Shown here: in pieces, positions 18,084 to 26,659 of the stretch
How positions within the stretch are numbered: position 1 is the first letter of the stretch
Layout of the letters: each line of letters opens with the position of its first letter
DNA from: Magnetococcales bacterium
GTDB taxonomy: Bacteria > Pseudomonadota > Magnetococcia > Magnetococcales > JADFYX01
Length of the DNA: 64,000 nt
Reading direction: 5' to 3'
NCBI GenBank assembly: GCA_015232405.1
Contig: JADFZS010000004.1
Location: forward strand, 22,357-86,356
Position numbers and translations under genes: made by a program
Notes under the pieces: generated by a model
Told to the model about the DNA's origin: nothing
The model's database searches: none
Seen by the model: the letters and a program-made list of their open reading frames with translations, nothing else

Positions 18084-18736
18084 GTGACCACCTCCCCTTC
18101 CGGCAACAGGCGACCCTTCTTTAAAAATTGTGGTTTATGATCAAGAGCAGCAACCCGTTGGGGATCATGGCTTGCCATGATAATCATACCACCACCTTTG
18201 AGAAAATCTGTCAAAATGGAATTCAACCAATTAACACCCTGAGCATCTAAAGCGGAATATGGCTCATCCAACAGTAAAAGAGATGGTTTGGCTATTAGAA
18301 CACGGGCCAGTGTCAGCCGTTTTTTCATGCCGGCAGAAAACCAACGGCTCGGTCTGTCGGCAAAACGACCAAGACCCACCGTTTCGATTGTTTTACGAAT
18401 AGCATCATCAGAAGGGGTCAGCTGTCTGAGATCGGCAAAAAAAAGTAGATTTTCAACCGGGGTAAGATGTCCATAAAGGTGGCTGTTATGGCTGACAAAT
18501 ACCAATTTATCGCGGATTTCATCACCATGGTTTTTTGAGTCCAAACCATCAAGGGTGTACTGCCCTTTTTGTAGAGAAAAACGTGTGGACAAAAGGGTAA
18601 GAAGGGTGGATTTACCAGAGCCGTTATCACCAAACAGAACAACACAATCGCCAGCGTGCATGGTCAATTCGATGCCTTGCAATACTTTATGTCTGCCAAA
18701 TCGGTGATGCAAACCTGTTACTGCTAACTTAACCAT
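18077..18736 (-). CDS. ccmA: Heme exporter ATP-binding protein CcmA
   Basis: 219 aa ABC ATPase. Walker A is GDNGSGKST near residue 36, the signature is WFSAGMKKRLTLARVL (a divergent LSGGQ typical of CcmA), and Walker B is LLLLDEPYSALD. It is the first gene of the ccm operon, which runs ccmA-B-C-D-E-F, element B1, ccmG-H. Confidence 0.96.
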   Translation of the reverse strand: MVKLAVTGLHHRFGRHKVLQGIELTMHAGDCVVLFGDNGSGKSTLLTLLSTRFSLQKGQYTLDGLDSKNHGDEIRDKLVFVSHNSHLYGHLTPVENLLFFADLRQLTPSDDAIRKTIETVGLGRFADRPSRWFSAGMKKRLTLARVLIAKPSLLLLDEPYSALDAQGVNWLNSILTDFLKGGGMIIMASHDPQRVAALDHKPQFLKKGRLLPEGEVVTC

Positions 18737-18830
18737 ATATGCACTTAGCTCGGACAGTTAAAGATATCCGGGTTGGGAATTAAATAAAGTGTAGAGATGC
18801 TTTGATCCCAAAAAATGGTAGTTGAAACTG

Positions 18831-19916
18831 TTATCGCTTAGAAGGTTTAATCAGACGGCCTTCCATACCAATTTTTTCTTTAATCAGTCGCCCTGCCTTT
18901 TCGGCCTTGGTTCTTGTGGAAAAAGGCCCCAAACGAACCCGGTAGTACGTCTTGGACCGGATATTGGCAGTCTCCTGATAAACTGGCATTCTCTTACCGT
19001 TGAACATAACAGAGCGTAGCTTGCTTTGCAACGCCCTGGACCGTTCAGCATTGGATAAGGAGGCTATCTGCATGGAGTAACCATTTTTTGGGGTTACACT
19101 ACCACTGGGCTCAACAGCTCTTGCTGGCTCTTTTTTCGCAACTGGTTTTACACTGTTTAGCTGTTTTTTGGCTACATACTGTTTCGGCTGCTGATTTTGT
19201 TGCGCCTTTTTTTGTTTAGCTAAAGCGTCAGCTATAGCTTTGCTGAAATCTATATTTGTCGGTGGCAACTCTTTTGCCCTATTGGTCACAGGCTGCTGTT
19301 TTGCTGCTTTACTTCTCTCCAATGCCCTTTTACTTGCTAGCTCAGCCTCTCTTATCCTTCTGGCAGCTTCCTGTTTTGCCTCCTGGGCTTTTTTCAATTT
19401 TTCGGCATTGGCCTGTTTTAATTTATCCGCTTCGGCTTTTTTCTTTTTGGCCTCAGCCAGTTTTCTTGCCTCTTCCTTTTTAAAGGCCACCTCTTTACGA
19501 ACCGCCTCTAGTTCAGCTGGAGAACGGTTCCACCCACCTTGCAACTCCTCATCAGGAGTTTGACCACCTAGAACATGTCCCTCCTCAGGGGGAGCCTCTG
19601 CATTTTGTTGCTCTTTTGTAGGCAGACTCTCTCCAGGTTTAAGAACAGTACGATTGTTTAATTTTTCATAATTAAGTTCATCGTTGACATGGTTACTAAA
19701 CACCGCAGCTGTTCCAGACAACCCCTTATTCTGATATCTATCTGAACGCCCCATTCTGTCGGTCAATTTGACCATGGGCCGTTTTGCCACATCCTCTTCG
19801 ACCAGATCTGATGGAGAGCTGACCATATTGAAGATGACAACAACGAGTATCAACAGAAGGATGACACCGCCAGTTATCAAAAAAAGTTGCTGTTCTCTGT
19901 TGGGTGAAGCTTTCAT
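18831..19916 (-). CDS. SPOR-domain membrane protein
   Basis: 361 aa. A short cytoplasmic N-terminus and a membrane helix (about 12-32) are followed by a long lysine/alanine/glutamate coiled linker (about 130-240) and a C-terminal SPOR domain (about 280-358: GYSMQIASLSNAERSRALQ and YYRVRLGPFSTRTKAEKAG). SPOR domains bind denuded septal peptidoglycan, so a cell-division role is likely. It is divergent from the ACT-domain gene. Confidence 0.9.
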   Translation of the reverse strand: MKASPNREQQLFLITGGVILLLILVVVIFNMVSSPSDLVEEDVAKRPMVKLTDRMGRSDRYQNKGLSGTAAVFSNHVNDELNYEKLNNRTVLKPGESLPTKEQQNAEAPPEEGHVLGGQTPDEELQGGWNRSPAELEAVRKEVAFKKEEARKLAEAKKKKAEADKLKQANAEKLKKAQEAKQEAARRIREAELASKRALERSKAAKQQPVTNRAKELPPTNIDFSKAIADALAKQKKAQQNQQPKQYVAKKQLNSVKPVAKKEPARAVEPSGSVTPKNGYSMQIASLSNAERSRALQSKLRSVMFNGKRMPVYQETANIRSKTYYRVRLGPFSTRTKAEKAGRLIKEKIGMEGRLIKPSKR

Positions 19917-19981
19917 TTTAGGATATGAGACCCCTATTTTTACCTTGACGAAACAATAATTTTTCTTGCATTATTCCATCT

Positions 19982-20527
19982 ATGAAACATTGTGCACTAC
20001 TAACTATTTTTGGTAACGATCGCCCAGGCATTGTTGCCCAGGTGACCAAAGTCCTCTTTGAGACAGGCTGCAATATTGCAGACTCCAGTATGACCCGTCT
20101 GGGTGGGGAGTTTACAATAATGCTGATAGTCTGCTACCCAGAAGGTTTCACTTCTGAGCAATTATCCAATAAACTTATACCTGTCGTCAACGAAATGGCA
20201 CTTGAACACCATGTCAAAGATATTGAAACTTCCGCTGCTCTAAATCCTAATCCAACACAGCCCGAAAGGGAATGTATAATTAGCGTTCTAGGTGCGGATC
20301 AGCCCGGTATCGTCTATCGGGTGGCCGAAGCAATTCAAGATACAGGCGGAAATGTAAGCGATTTATACACGCAAGTCATTGGTTCACCTGATCGGCCAGT
20401 CTATACTATGATCATTGAAACAGAGTATTCCAGCAATATTGAGGCCATACAGAAGCGTTTAGATAAATTGGCTGTTGAGTTGCAGGTTGAAATCTCATTG
20501 CGTATTGCGCAATCGGACCCACTATAG
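19982..20527 (+). CDS. Tandem ACT-domain protein, GcvR-like
   Basis: 181 aa with two ACT domains. Each starts with a ligand-binding turn: TIFGNDRPGIVAQVTKVL near residue 10 and SVLGADQPGIVYRVAEAI near 100. E. coli GcvR represses the glycine cleavage regulator; many bacteria carry this family without gcvA, so the role here is not fixed. def follows 30 bases downstream. Confidence 0.85.
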   Translation: MKHCALLTIFGNDRPGIVAQVTKVLFETGCNIADSSMTRLGGEFTIMLIVCYPEGFTSEQLSNKLIPVVNEMALEHHVKDIETSAALNPNPTQPERECIISVLGADQPGIVYRVAEAIQDTGGNVSDLYTQVIGSPDRPVYTMIIETEYSSNIEAIQKRLDKLAVELQVEISLRIAQSDPL

Positions 20528-20556
20528 CAGACTTTTTATATTTTATGTGATTCCCC

Positions 20557-21093
20557 ATGGCTGTGCTGGACATTCTTATCTACCCTGATGAAAGGTTGCG
20601 AGGTATTTCTGAGGAGGTTGTCGATTTTGCCGACCCCCAACTGCAACAATTCATTGATGATCTAATCGATACCATGCATGCTGGTCCCGCCTGTGTAGGA
20701 GTAGCTGCTCCCCAGACTGGAAAACAGATCCGCTTGGTTTTAATGGACTGTTCCCTGGCTCGCAAGCCACCAGAAAATAACCATGGTCAACTTGTGGTGA
20801 TAAATCCGGTAATACTTAATTGGGACGGTATGGATGTCGCTCGTGAGGGATGTCTCTCCCTGCCGGATTATACTGGTAATGTTATGCGAGCGGTTGATAT
20901 CACGGTACAATTTCAAGATCGCCATGGTAAAGAACATGCCCTTACCATGACCGAATTTGAAGCAAGGGTATTACAACATGAGATGGACCACCTTGACGGC
21001 AAGCTTTTTACCGACCGTATAGTGAGCCGTAAAGCCGACCTGTTTCGCCGTAAAGTTCGTGGAGTAAAAAAGAAAAAAACTGCTCAACAATAG
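20557..21093 (+). CDS. def: Peptide deformylase
   Basis: 178 aa metalloenzyme removing the formyl group from new proteins. The three motifs are present: VGVAAPQTG, REGCLSLP (metal Cys) and QHEMDHLDG (metal His pair and catalytic Glu). The tail is lysine-rich. No fmt gene follows. Confidence 0.96.
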   Translation: MAVLDILIYPDERLRGISEEVVDFADPQLQQFIDDLIDTMHAGPACVGVAAPQTGKQIRLVLMDCSLARKPPENNHGQLVVINPVILNWDGMDVAREGCLSLPDYTGNVMRAVDITVQFQDRHGKEHALTMTEFEARVLQHEMDHLDGKLFTDRIVSRKADLFRRKVRGVKKKKTAQQ

Positions 21094-21190
21094 CTGCCTT
21101 CCTTTTTTTTAGTTAAGGACAAGTAACCATCTCTTTAATTAACGATGTGTGGACTATTTGGTTTTTTTACAAATAGAGGCGGAAATTTGC

Positions 21191-21219
21191 TTGACGGCAA
21201 GCTAATATTGATTCAGAAT
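21191..21219 (+). promoter_or_regulatory. Candidate promoter for the rpmH operon
   Basis: TTGACG at 21191-21196, a 17-base spacer, then CAGAAT at 21214-21219, in the 239-base gap before rpmH. Spacing is ideal; the -10 box is moderate. This would give a leader of about 110 bases. Confidence 0.35.
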
Positions 21220-21332
21220 TAACCGTTTTTCATCTAGTTGCTGTAAAAAATCATTTTTTGCTAGCTGGATACTTGACTAATAACAGACTCTTTATGGTAG
21301 TTACCATTTAAGAATTTTGTGAGGAAATAGCC

Positions 21333-21467
21333 GTGAAAAGAACTTTTCAACCCAGTACAATACGTCGTAGCCGTACCCACGGTTTTCGCTCTCGTATGGC
21401 CACAAGAGCAGGACGCAAATTGCTCTCTCGCCGTCGCGCCCGTGGTCGTAAGCGTCTCTGTCCGTAA
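21333..21467 (+). CDS. rpmH: 50S ribosomal protein L34
   Basis: 44 aa, starting at [23 protein letters not shown], then a run of arginines ending [10 protein letters not shown]. This is the invariant L34 form. GAGGAAA is the ribosome-binding site. It heads the conserved rpmH-rnpA-yidD-yidC-mnmE block. Confidence 0.97.
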   Translation: MKRTFQPSTIRRSRTHGFRSRMATRAGRKLLSRRRARGRKRLCP

Positions 21468-21500
21468 AGCTGTAGCTTTAAAAAATGATAGCATAGGCTT

Positions 21501-21890
21501 TTGAAGGTTGAAAAACAGGGGCTTTTGGGGGTAGGCAATAAATTTCCCAAATCGGCCCGTATATTGACCTCTGCTGGTTATCGTCATGTAACTGGTAGAA
21601 ACACTAAAAAAAGCGTATCACCCCATTTTTTGCTATTTGTTTTGCTTAATAAAGGTGGTAAAGAGCCAAGATTGGGCATGACTGTAAGCAAAAAAGTTGG
21701 TAATGCTGTTGTGCGTAATCGGATTAAAAGGGTTGTCAGGGAATTTTTCCGGCAGAACAGATCCCTGCTTACTTCCTCATTTGATTGTGTAGTTATCGCA
21801 CGACCTCGTGCTGGCAAAACCAGTGGGGCTGAGTTAACAAAAAGTTTAGCTAAACTTTTTAGGCCATATCAAAAATCAATTGGTACTTAA
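21501..21890 (+). CDS. rnpA: Ribonuclease P protein component
   Basis: 129 aa. The RNR signature KVGNAVVRNRIKRVVREFF is present, with the N-terminal FPKSARILTSAGY. It assists the RNase P RNA in tRNA 5' processing. No ATG is available; TTG at 21501 or a TTG near 21524 is the start. It has the standard position after rpmH. Confidence 0.94.
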   Translation: MKVEKQGLLGVGNKFPKSARILTSAGYRHVTGRNTKKSVSPHFLLFVLLNKGGKEPRLGMTVSKKVGNAVVRNRIKRVVREFFRQNRSLLTSSFDCVVIARPRAGKTSGAELTKSLAKLFRPYQKSIGT

Positions 21891-21896
21891 GAGCTT

Positions 21897-22121
21897 GTGA
21901 AACCTGTAATTTTAGCTTTAATTAAGTGTTATCGCTATTGTATCTCGCCGATGCTACCGCGCAGTTGTAGATTTTATCCCAGCTGTTCGGAGTATGCTGC
22001 GGAGGCAGTTACGGATTATGGCGCGTTAAAAGGCAGTTGGTTGGCTATGCGTCGTTTGGCAAAATGTCACCCTTTCCATCCCGGTGGAGTAGATCCCGTT
22101 CCCGAAAAAGTCAAGAACTAG
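21897..22121 (+). CDS. yidD: Membrane protein insertion efficiency factor YidD
   Basis: 74 aa starting at GTG. Family hallmarks: [20 protein letters not shown] and [14 protein letters not shown]. It is a small peripheral inner-membrane protein aiding YidC. Six bases separate it from rnpA, nine from yidC. Confidence 0.96.
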   Translation: MKPVILALIKCYRYCISPMLPRSCRFYPSCSEYAAEAVTDYGALKGSWLAMRRLAKCHPFHPGGVDPVPEKVKN

Positions 22122-22129
22122 GAATTCCC

Positions 22130-23797
22130 ATGGACCAGCGTACAATTCTGGCCATCAGCTTGTCATTTATTTTGCTGGTGTCCTATCAAACCTATATGGA
22201 CACTTATTATCCACCTGCGCCTATGGAGCAGCAGATGGAGCAACCTTTGGAGGATGAGAGCAGAAATCTTTCTGAATCTGGGCCACGTCCTAGTACTGTT
22301 GACGGGGTACGTGTTGGCAAGGGGCCTGATGGGCCGGTAGCCGAAGAGGCAGCACCTGAAATTACTACCAAGGTAGCTCCCAGCGGCCCAGGCGAAATTT
22401 TTAAATTTGAGGATGGTGTCGTAAGAGGTGAGATTGCCCAAACTGGTGGTCGCATTGCAAAGCTATCATTTTTAAAACATTTAGATGAGCTACCCCCGGA
22501 AGGGCAGCCTATTCAATATATGGATCAAGATTCCCGTGAGTTTTTCTTTGCGGAGTCTGGATTTTTAGGTTCAGCTGGTTTTGTTGCCCCGAATCGTGAG
22601 ACCATGTGGCAACTAGTTAGTGGTGAGGGCCTTGTTGGTAGTGGCGACTTACATTTAAGCTGGAACAATGGCAAAGGGGTAACATTTGAAAAAATCTATT
22701 CTTTTACTGAGGATTCCTATCTATTTACAGTAACCGACCGGATTATCAATAAAAGTCAAAAGGCCTTTGAGTTTTATCATTATTCTCAGTTTGTGCGTGT
22801 TGAGCCGGGTGTTGGTGATGGGGAGCAGATGTTAGCCATTGCTGATTTTGAAGGACCAATGGGCTATTTGGATGAGGCGCGAGTACAGCATGAGTATTCT
22901 GATTTAAAAGAGGCGGATCAGCGTCAGAGGGCAAAATCCGGCTGGATTGGTATTAGTGATAAATTTTTTCTAGCAGCTTTAATTCCGCCCAAGGGTGAAA
23001 AAGAGAACAATTTCTATTTTGATTATGATGTCCCGGCCCATCGAGCTGGTACTGTTTCCAATAAAGAGGTTATAAGTGCTGGTGGTGAGGTATCGGTTGC
23101 CACGCAGATGTATATTGGCCCCAAGGAGGTTAAGACACTTGAGAGCCATAACCTAAATTTACAGCGAGCTATTGATTATGGTTGGTTTCATTTCCTAGCG
23201 GAGCCAATTGTTCAGGTGTTGTTGTATTTAAACGGTATTTTCCACAATTTTGGTGTTGCCATTATTCTTTTGACCTTTGGCATCAAGATAGTTCTATTTC
23301 CATTGGCCAACAAGAGCTATGTCTCTATGAACGCCATGAAGAAGCTACAGCCCAAGATTGAGGAGTTAAAAACCAAGCATGGGGACAATAAAAAGGCTTT
23401 AAACGAAGATATGATGAAGCTTTACCAGACCAACAAGGTTAATCCGTTGGGTGGTTGTCTACCGATGATAGTGCAGATTCCGGTATTTTTTGCTCTTTAT
23501 AAGGTTCTATTTTTATCGGTTGAGATGCGTCATGCGCCGTTTATGTTATGGATAGATGATTTATCGGTGATGGACCCATATTTTGTTTTACCGATATTGA
23601 TGGGTGCTTCGATGTTTTTCCAGTCTAAGTTAAACCCGACTCCGGCTGATCCGATTCAGGCGAAGATCATGATGTTTTTACCGTTGATTTTTACCTTTAT
23701 GTTCATGACGTTCCCTGCTGGTTTGGTTCTGTATTGGTTGCTTAACAATGTCTTATCCATAGCACAGCAGATGTATATTCTTAAAAAAGAAGGCTAA
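22130..23797 (+). CDS. yidC: Membrane protein insertase YidC
   Basis: 555 aa from ATG 22130 (MDQRTILAISLSFILLVSYQ), preceded by CTAGGA. A signal-anchor helix is followed by a large periplasmic beta domain (about 80-340) and the conserved insertase core with five helices (KLQPKIEELKTKHGDNKKA coiled arm, NPLGGCLPMIVQIPVFFALY). The open frame extends upstream into yidD, but that extension has no insertase features. Element B2 begins 20 bases after its stop. Confidence 0.96.
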   Translation: MDQRTILAISLSFILLVSYQTYMDTYYPPAPMEQQMEQPLEDESRNLSESGPRPSTVDGVRVGKGPDGPVAEEAAPEITTKVAPSGPGEIFKFEDGVVRGEIAQTGGRIAKLSFLKHLDELPPEGQPIQYMDQDSREFFFAESGFLGSAGFVAPNRETMWQLVSGEGLVGSGDLHLSWNNGKGVTFEKIYSFTEDSYLFTVTDRIINKSQKAFEFYHYSQFVRVEPGVGDGEQMLAIADFEGPMGYLDEARVQHEYSDLKEADQRQRAKSGWIGISDKFFLAALIPPKGEKENNFYFDYDVPAHRAGTVSNKEVISAGGEVSVATQMYIGPKEVKTLESHNLNLQRAIDYGWFHFLAEPIVQVLLYLNGIFHNFGVAIILLTFGIKIVLFPLANKSYVSMNAMKKLQPKIEELKTKHGDNKKALNEDMMKLYQTNKVNPLGGCLPMIVQIPVFFALYKVLFLSVEMRHAPFMLWIDDLSVMDPYFVLPILMGASMFFQSKLNPTPADPIQAKIMMFLPLIFTFMFMTFPAGLVLYWLLNNVLSIAQQMYILKKEG

Positions 23798-23817
23798 AAA
23801 AATAGCTTTTAACTAGT

Positions 23818-24224
23818 GGGGGTCCAGGGGAATCATTTCCCTGGTGGGTTTGGGCGAAGCCCAAGGTTTTGTAGTTGCTGTAAAGCCGAATATTAAAAGT
23901 CGTTTTTTTGCCTTTGCTTTTCAAAAAACGTCTCGGCTAGTCTATTAACCCCCAAAGCAATAAAACCCCGTCTTTTTGGGGTTTTATTGCTTTGGGGGTG
24001 TCCTTTACTCTCCATTGGTGGGAGTTAATTTAATCCCTTGCTAGGTATAGGACACATATCAAGAGACAAAAACCAAAAGGACGGTTTTTGTCTCTTAATA
24101 TGCTAATAGATTAGCCGGGAGCTTTTTTTGAAAAGCACAAAAAAAGCTCTTTTAAATTCCGGCTTTACAGCAAAACCTTGGGCTTTGCCCAAACCCACCA
24201 GGGAAATGATTTCCCTGGACCCTC
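23818..24224. repeat. Structured inverted-repeat element B, copy 2 (407 bp)
   Basis: Same architecture as 13621-14032: two mirrored half-units around a core. The outer hairpins are near-identical. The T7/A7 hairpins are closed by AGCCGA/TCGGCT (left) and AGCCGG/CCGGCT (right). Left variable hairpin: arms 23948-23969 and 23978-23999, 22 perfect pairs, loop GTCTTTTT as in copy 1 but an unrelated stem. Right variable hairpin: arms 24061-24074 and 24083-24096, 14 perfect pairs, also unrelated in sequence. The core hairpin pairs GGGAGTTA with TAATCCC inside TGTCCT/AGGACA. Flanks are ACTAGT (23812-23817) and ACTAAT (24225-24230). It lies between yidC and mnmE. Confidence 0.9.
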
Positions 24225-24263
24225 ACTAATGGGAGCATACCCACTAGTATCGGTATATTTATT

Positions 24264-25664
24264 ATGCGTCATATTAACTCCACAGATCCCATAGCAGCCC
24301 TCGCTACCCCCCCCGGTCGCTCCGGTGTAGCCATAATCCGCATAAGTGGTAAAAATGTCTGGAAAAAATTAACCCCTCTGCTTAAATATCCAAACTCAAA
24401 ACCCATAAGCCCAACACCACCAACCCCCAGAGTTTTACAACGTATTGATCTTATAGACGCAAACAACCAAACCCTAGATCAAGCACTGGTTGTCTATTTC
24501 AAAGGACCCAACTCCTTTACAGGTGAAGACCAAATAGAGATCCAAGGCCACGGCTCCCCCGTTGTTATCGCCCGAACCATGGAACGACTTTCCCAACTAG
24601 GTATCAGACCCGCCGACCCCGGTGAGTTCTCCCGTAGAGCCTTTCTAAACGGTAAAACCGATCTGGCCCAAGCAGAAGCACTGATGAACCTAATCAATGC
24701 CTCTTCCCTAAGAGCAGCAAGAGAGGCCACTAAACAGATGGAGGGAACCCTCTCCCAAAGATTGCAAAACAACCAAGCCCTGCTACTAGAAGCTCTGGCA
24801 CACCTGGAAGCAACATTAGACTTTGCCGACGAAGATATTTCACCAGATGATCAACTAGCCATAGCAGGCCGACTAACAAAAGTAGCCGAAGATATCGGTC
24901 AACTACTACAAGGATCAACACTTGGAAAACAGCTGGCCCACGGCTTTGAACTGGCAATAATTGGTAGACCAAATGTCGGAAAATCCACCCTGTTCAACCG
25001 TCTATCAGGCCATAACAGAGCCATAGTTACCCCACTACCAGGCACAACCAGAGATATCCTGGAAAGCCCCATCGAAATACACGGTATACCCGTACAACTT
25101 ACCGATACCGCTGGTCTAAGAGAAACAGACGAAATAATTGAAGAAGAGGGTATAAAAAGAGCAAAAGAGAGACTACAAAAAGCCGATGCCGTACTGCTAC
25201 TGCTTGATATATCAAAAGAAATTACAAATGAAGATCAAGAGATCATCAAGCTTGCTCCTCTCGATAGAACAATAATAGTTTGGAATAAACAGGATTTAAC
25301 TGAATCCAACAAAATACCAGATACAAATAAACTAGGTGTAGATCAAGCCGTTGCCTCAGTGGTAATATCATGCAAAAAAGACAGAGGTATCAACCAACTA
25401 ACCGAAAAAATAGCCAGCTTTTTCGGCTCCCAGCCCATAGATGGCGAAGGGAGCGTGGTTATGGTAGCCAGACAAAAAGAGAACCTACAAAAAACCATTT
25501 CACATCTGGCAAGCGCAGAAGCTCTCCTTCTCCACTGCGAAAATGAAGAGCTAGTAGCAATCGCAATAAGAGAAGCCCTAAACTCCATAGGTGAACTAAT
25601 AGGCAAAACTACCCATGACGACCTCCTAGACCTGATTTTCAGCTCCTTTTGTATAGGTAAGTAG
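24264..25664 (+). CDS. mnmE: tRNA modification GTPase MnmE
   Basis: 466 aa, complete. It has an N-terminal folate-binding domain, a G domain with GRPNVGKSTLFNRL near residue 233 and the DTAGLRET switch, and the C-terminal helical domain ending FCIGK, whose cysteine is typical. With MnmG it makes wobble-uridine carboxymethylaminomethyl modifications. Usually mnmG follows; here a toxin-antitoxin pair does. Confidence 0.97.
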   Translation: MRHINSTDPIAALATPPGRSGVAIIRISGKNVWKKLTPLLKYPNSKPISPTPPTPRVLQRIDLIDANNQTLDQALVVYFKGPNSFTGEDQIEIQGHGSPVVIARTMERLSQLGIRPADPGEFSRRAFLNGKTDLAQAEALMNLINASSLRAAREATKQMEGTLSQRLQNNQALLLEALAHLEATLDFADEDISPDDQLAIAGRLTKVAEDIGQLLQGSTLGKQLAHGFELAIIGRPNVGKSTLFNRLSGHNRAIVTPLPGTTRDILESPIEIHGIPVQLTDTAGLRETDEIIEEEGIKRAKERLQKADAVLLLLDISKEITNEDQEIIKLAPLDRTIIVWNKQDLTESNKIPDTNKLGVDQAVASVVISCKKDRGINQLTEKIASFFGSQPIDGEGSVVMVARQKENLQKTISHLASAEALLLHCENEELVAIAIREALNSIGELIGKTTHDDLLDLIFSSFCIGK

Positions 25665-25734
25665 GGATATATTTTTATAAATTTATACCATGTAAGCTTG
25701 TATACGTTTCTGGTTAACTCTCTTTACAAATAAT

Positions 25735-25788
25735 TTGACTTTTTAAGCACAAAGTATACATTGTAGTTATATGTTTACGGTTTGTGCT
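25735..25788 (+). promoter_or_regulatory. Promoter and operator-like inverted repeat for the toxin-antitoxin pair
   Basis: TTGACT at 25735-25740 and TACATT at 25757-25762 (16-base spacing) form a plausible promoter. An inverted repeat AGCACAAA (25746-25753) and TTTGTGCT (25781-25788) surrounds the -10 region and would suit autoregulation by the ribbon-helix-helix antitoxin. Confidence 0.5.
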
Positions 25789-25804
25789 CAAAGGAGTCTT
25801 GTTG

Positions 25805-26086
25805 ATGTCTGCAAAACCATTCTCAGTCCGTCTTCCTGATGAAGTCCGCGCAGACCTTGCGTATCTTAGTGAGGTTACCCACCGCTCACAATCCTCTATT
25901 GCCATACAATTGTTGGCAGAAGAGGCAAAAAAGAAAAGTGACAAGTTACGCGCCATCGAGGCAGCTAAGGAGGATATCAAATCTGGGGTGCTTCATTCTG
26001 GAGAACAGATTATAGAGTGGATGGATACCTGGGGCAGCAAAAATGAAAAACCATCTCCTAAGCCTGATATAATTGATATCAGCTAA
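25805..26086 (+). CDS. Ribbon-helix-helix antitoxin
   Basis: 93 aa from ATG 25805, after GGAG. Residues 4-45 (KPFSVRLPDEVRADLAYLSE, then THRSQSSIAIQLLAEEA) are a CopG/RelB-type ribbon-helix-helix domain that should dimerise on its operator; the acidic tail should bind the toxin. The toxin gene begins seven bases after the stop. Inserted directly after mnmE. Confidence 0.85.
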   Translation: MSAKPFSVRLPDEVRADLAYLSEVTHRSQSSIAIQLLAEEAKKKSDKLRAIEAAKEDIKSGVLHSGEQIIEWMDTWGSKNEKPSPKPDIIDIS

Positions 26087-26093
26087 TTGCATA

Positions 26094-26387
26094 ATGAAAA
26101 AAATCAGATTTTCCCGCCTGGCTAAACAAGATCTTGAAAATATAAGAAATTTCTACATTAAGATCAATCCAGAGGTGGCCGTAACTATCAAGGATCATCT
26201 AAAAAAAAGCTTCTTACTACTACAAAACAATCCTAACATTGGTCACATAACTGGTGATTATGATGTTTTTGAATGGCATGTCCCAGGAACCAAATACTCC
26301 ATTCCCTATATGATAGAGAACCAAACCGTGATCATTCTAAGGGTTTTTGATGAAAGACAAAATAGGCCAGATTCTTGGAAAATTTAA
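26094..26387 (+). CDS. RelE/ParE-family toxin
   Basis: 97 aa from ATG 26094 (MKKIRFSRLAKQDLENIRNF). The pattern of an N-terminal strand, two helices and the end strands YSIPYMIENQTVIILRVFDE followed by a basic tail fits ParE/RelE plasmid-stabilisation toxins. Whether it cuts mRNA or poisons gyrase cannot be read from the sequence. It appears intact. Confidence 0.85.
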   Translation: MKKIRFSRLAKQDLENIRNFYIKINPEVAVTIKDHLKKSFLLLQNNPNIGHITGDYDVFEWHVPGTKYSIPYMIENQTVIILRVFDERQNRPDSWKI

Positions 26388-26412
26388 TTCATTACAAATT
26401 ATTATAATATTC

Positions 26413-26655
26413 TCAACCTAATTTTTTTGATATTTTCTCTACTACAGCCAACGCAGTCTCAAGCTCTTTTTCAGTTAGATCACCAGCTGATTTTTCCGCC
26501 CATGGTATATGTTTTTGAAATAGCTGAAGGTAAATATCCTCTCCTTTGGGTGTCAGCTCTATATATTTTGCCCGTTTATGGTTTGGATTGTCTATTAGAT
26601 TAAGCAAGCCATCCTTGGTCATAACATCAAATGTTGCTTGAAAAACAAAAAACAG
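26413..26655 (-). pseudogene. Truncated MarR-family regulator (C-terminal part)
   Basis: The minus strand encodes FQATFDVMTKDGLLNLI followed by DNPNHKRAKYIELTPKGE, the recognition-helix end and wing of a MarR winged-helix protein, then the C-terminal dimerisation helices. The frame has no start for the missing first half: a stop appears at about 26666, where the neighbouring REC-ATPase gene ends. It reads as a gene that lost its 5' end when the upstream segment was joined here. Confidence 0.7.
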
Positions 26656-26659
26656 CTTT

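Noticed and set aside
22037..22129. N-terminal extension of yidC
   Set aside because: The extra codons overlap yidD, and the signal-anchor helix with a ribosome-binding site begins at 22130.
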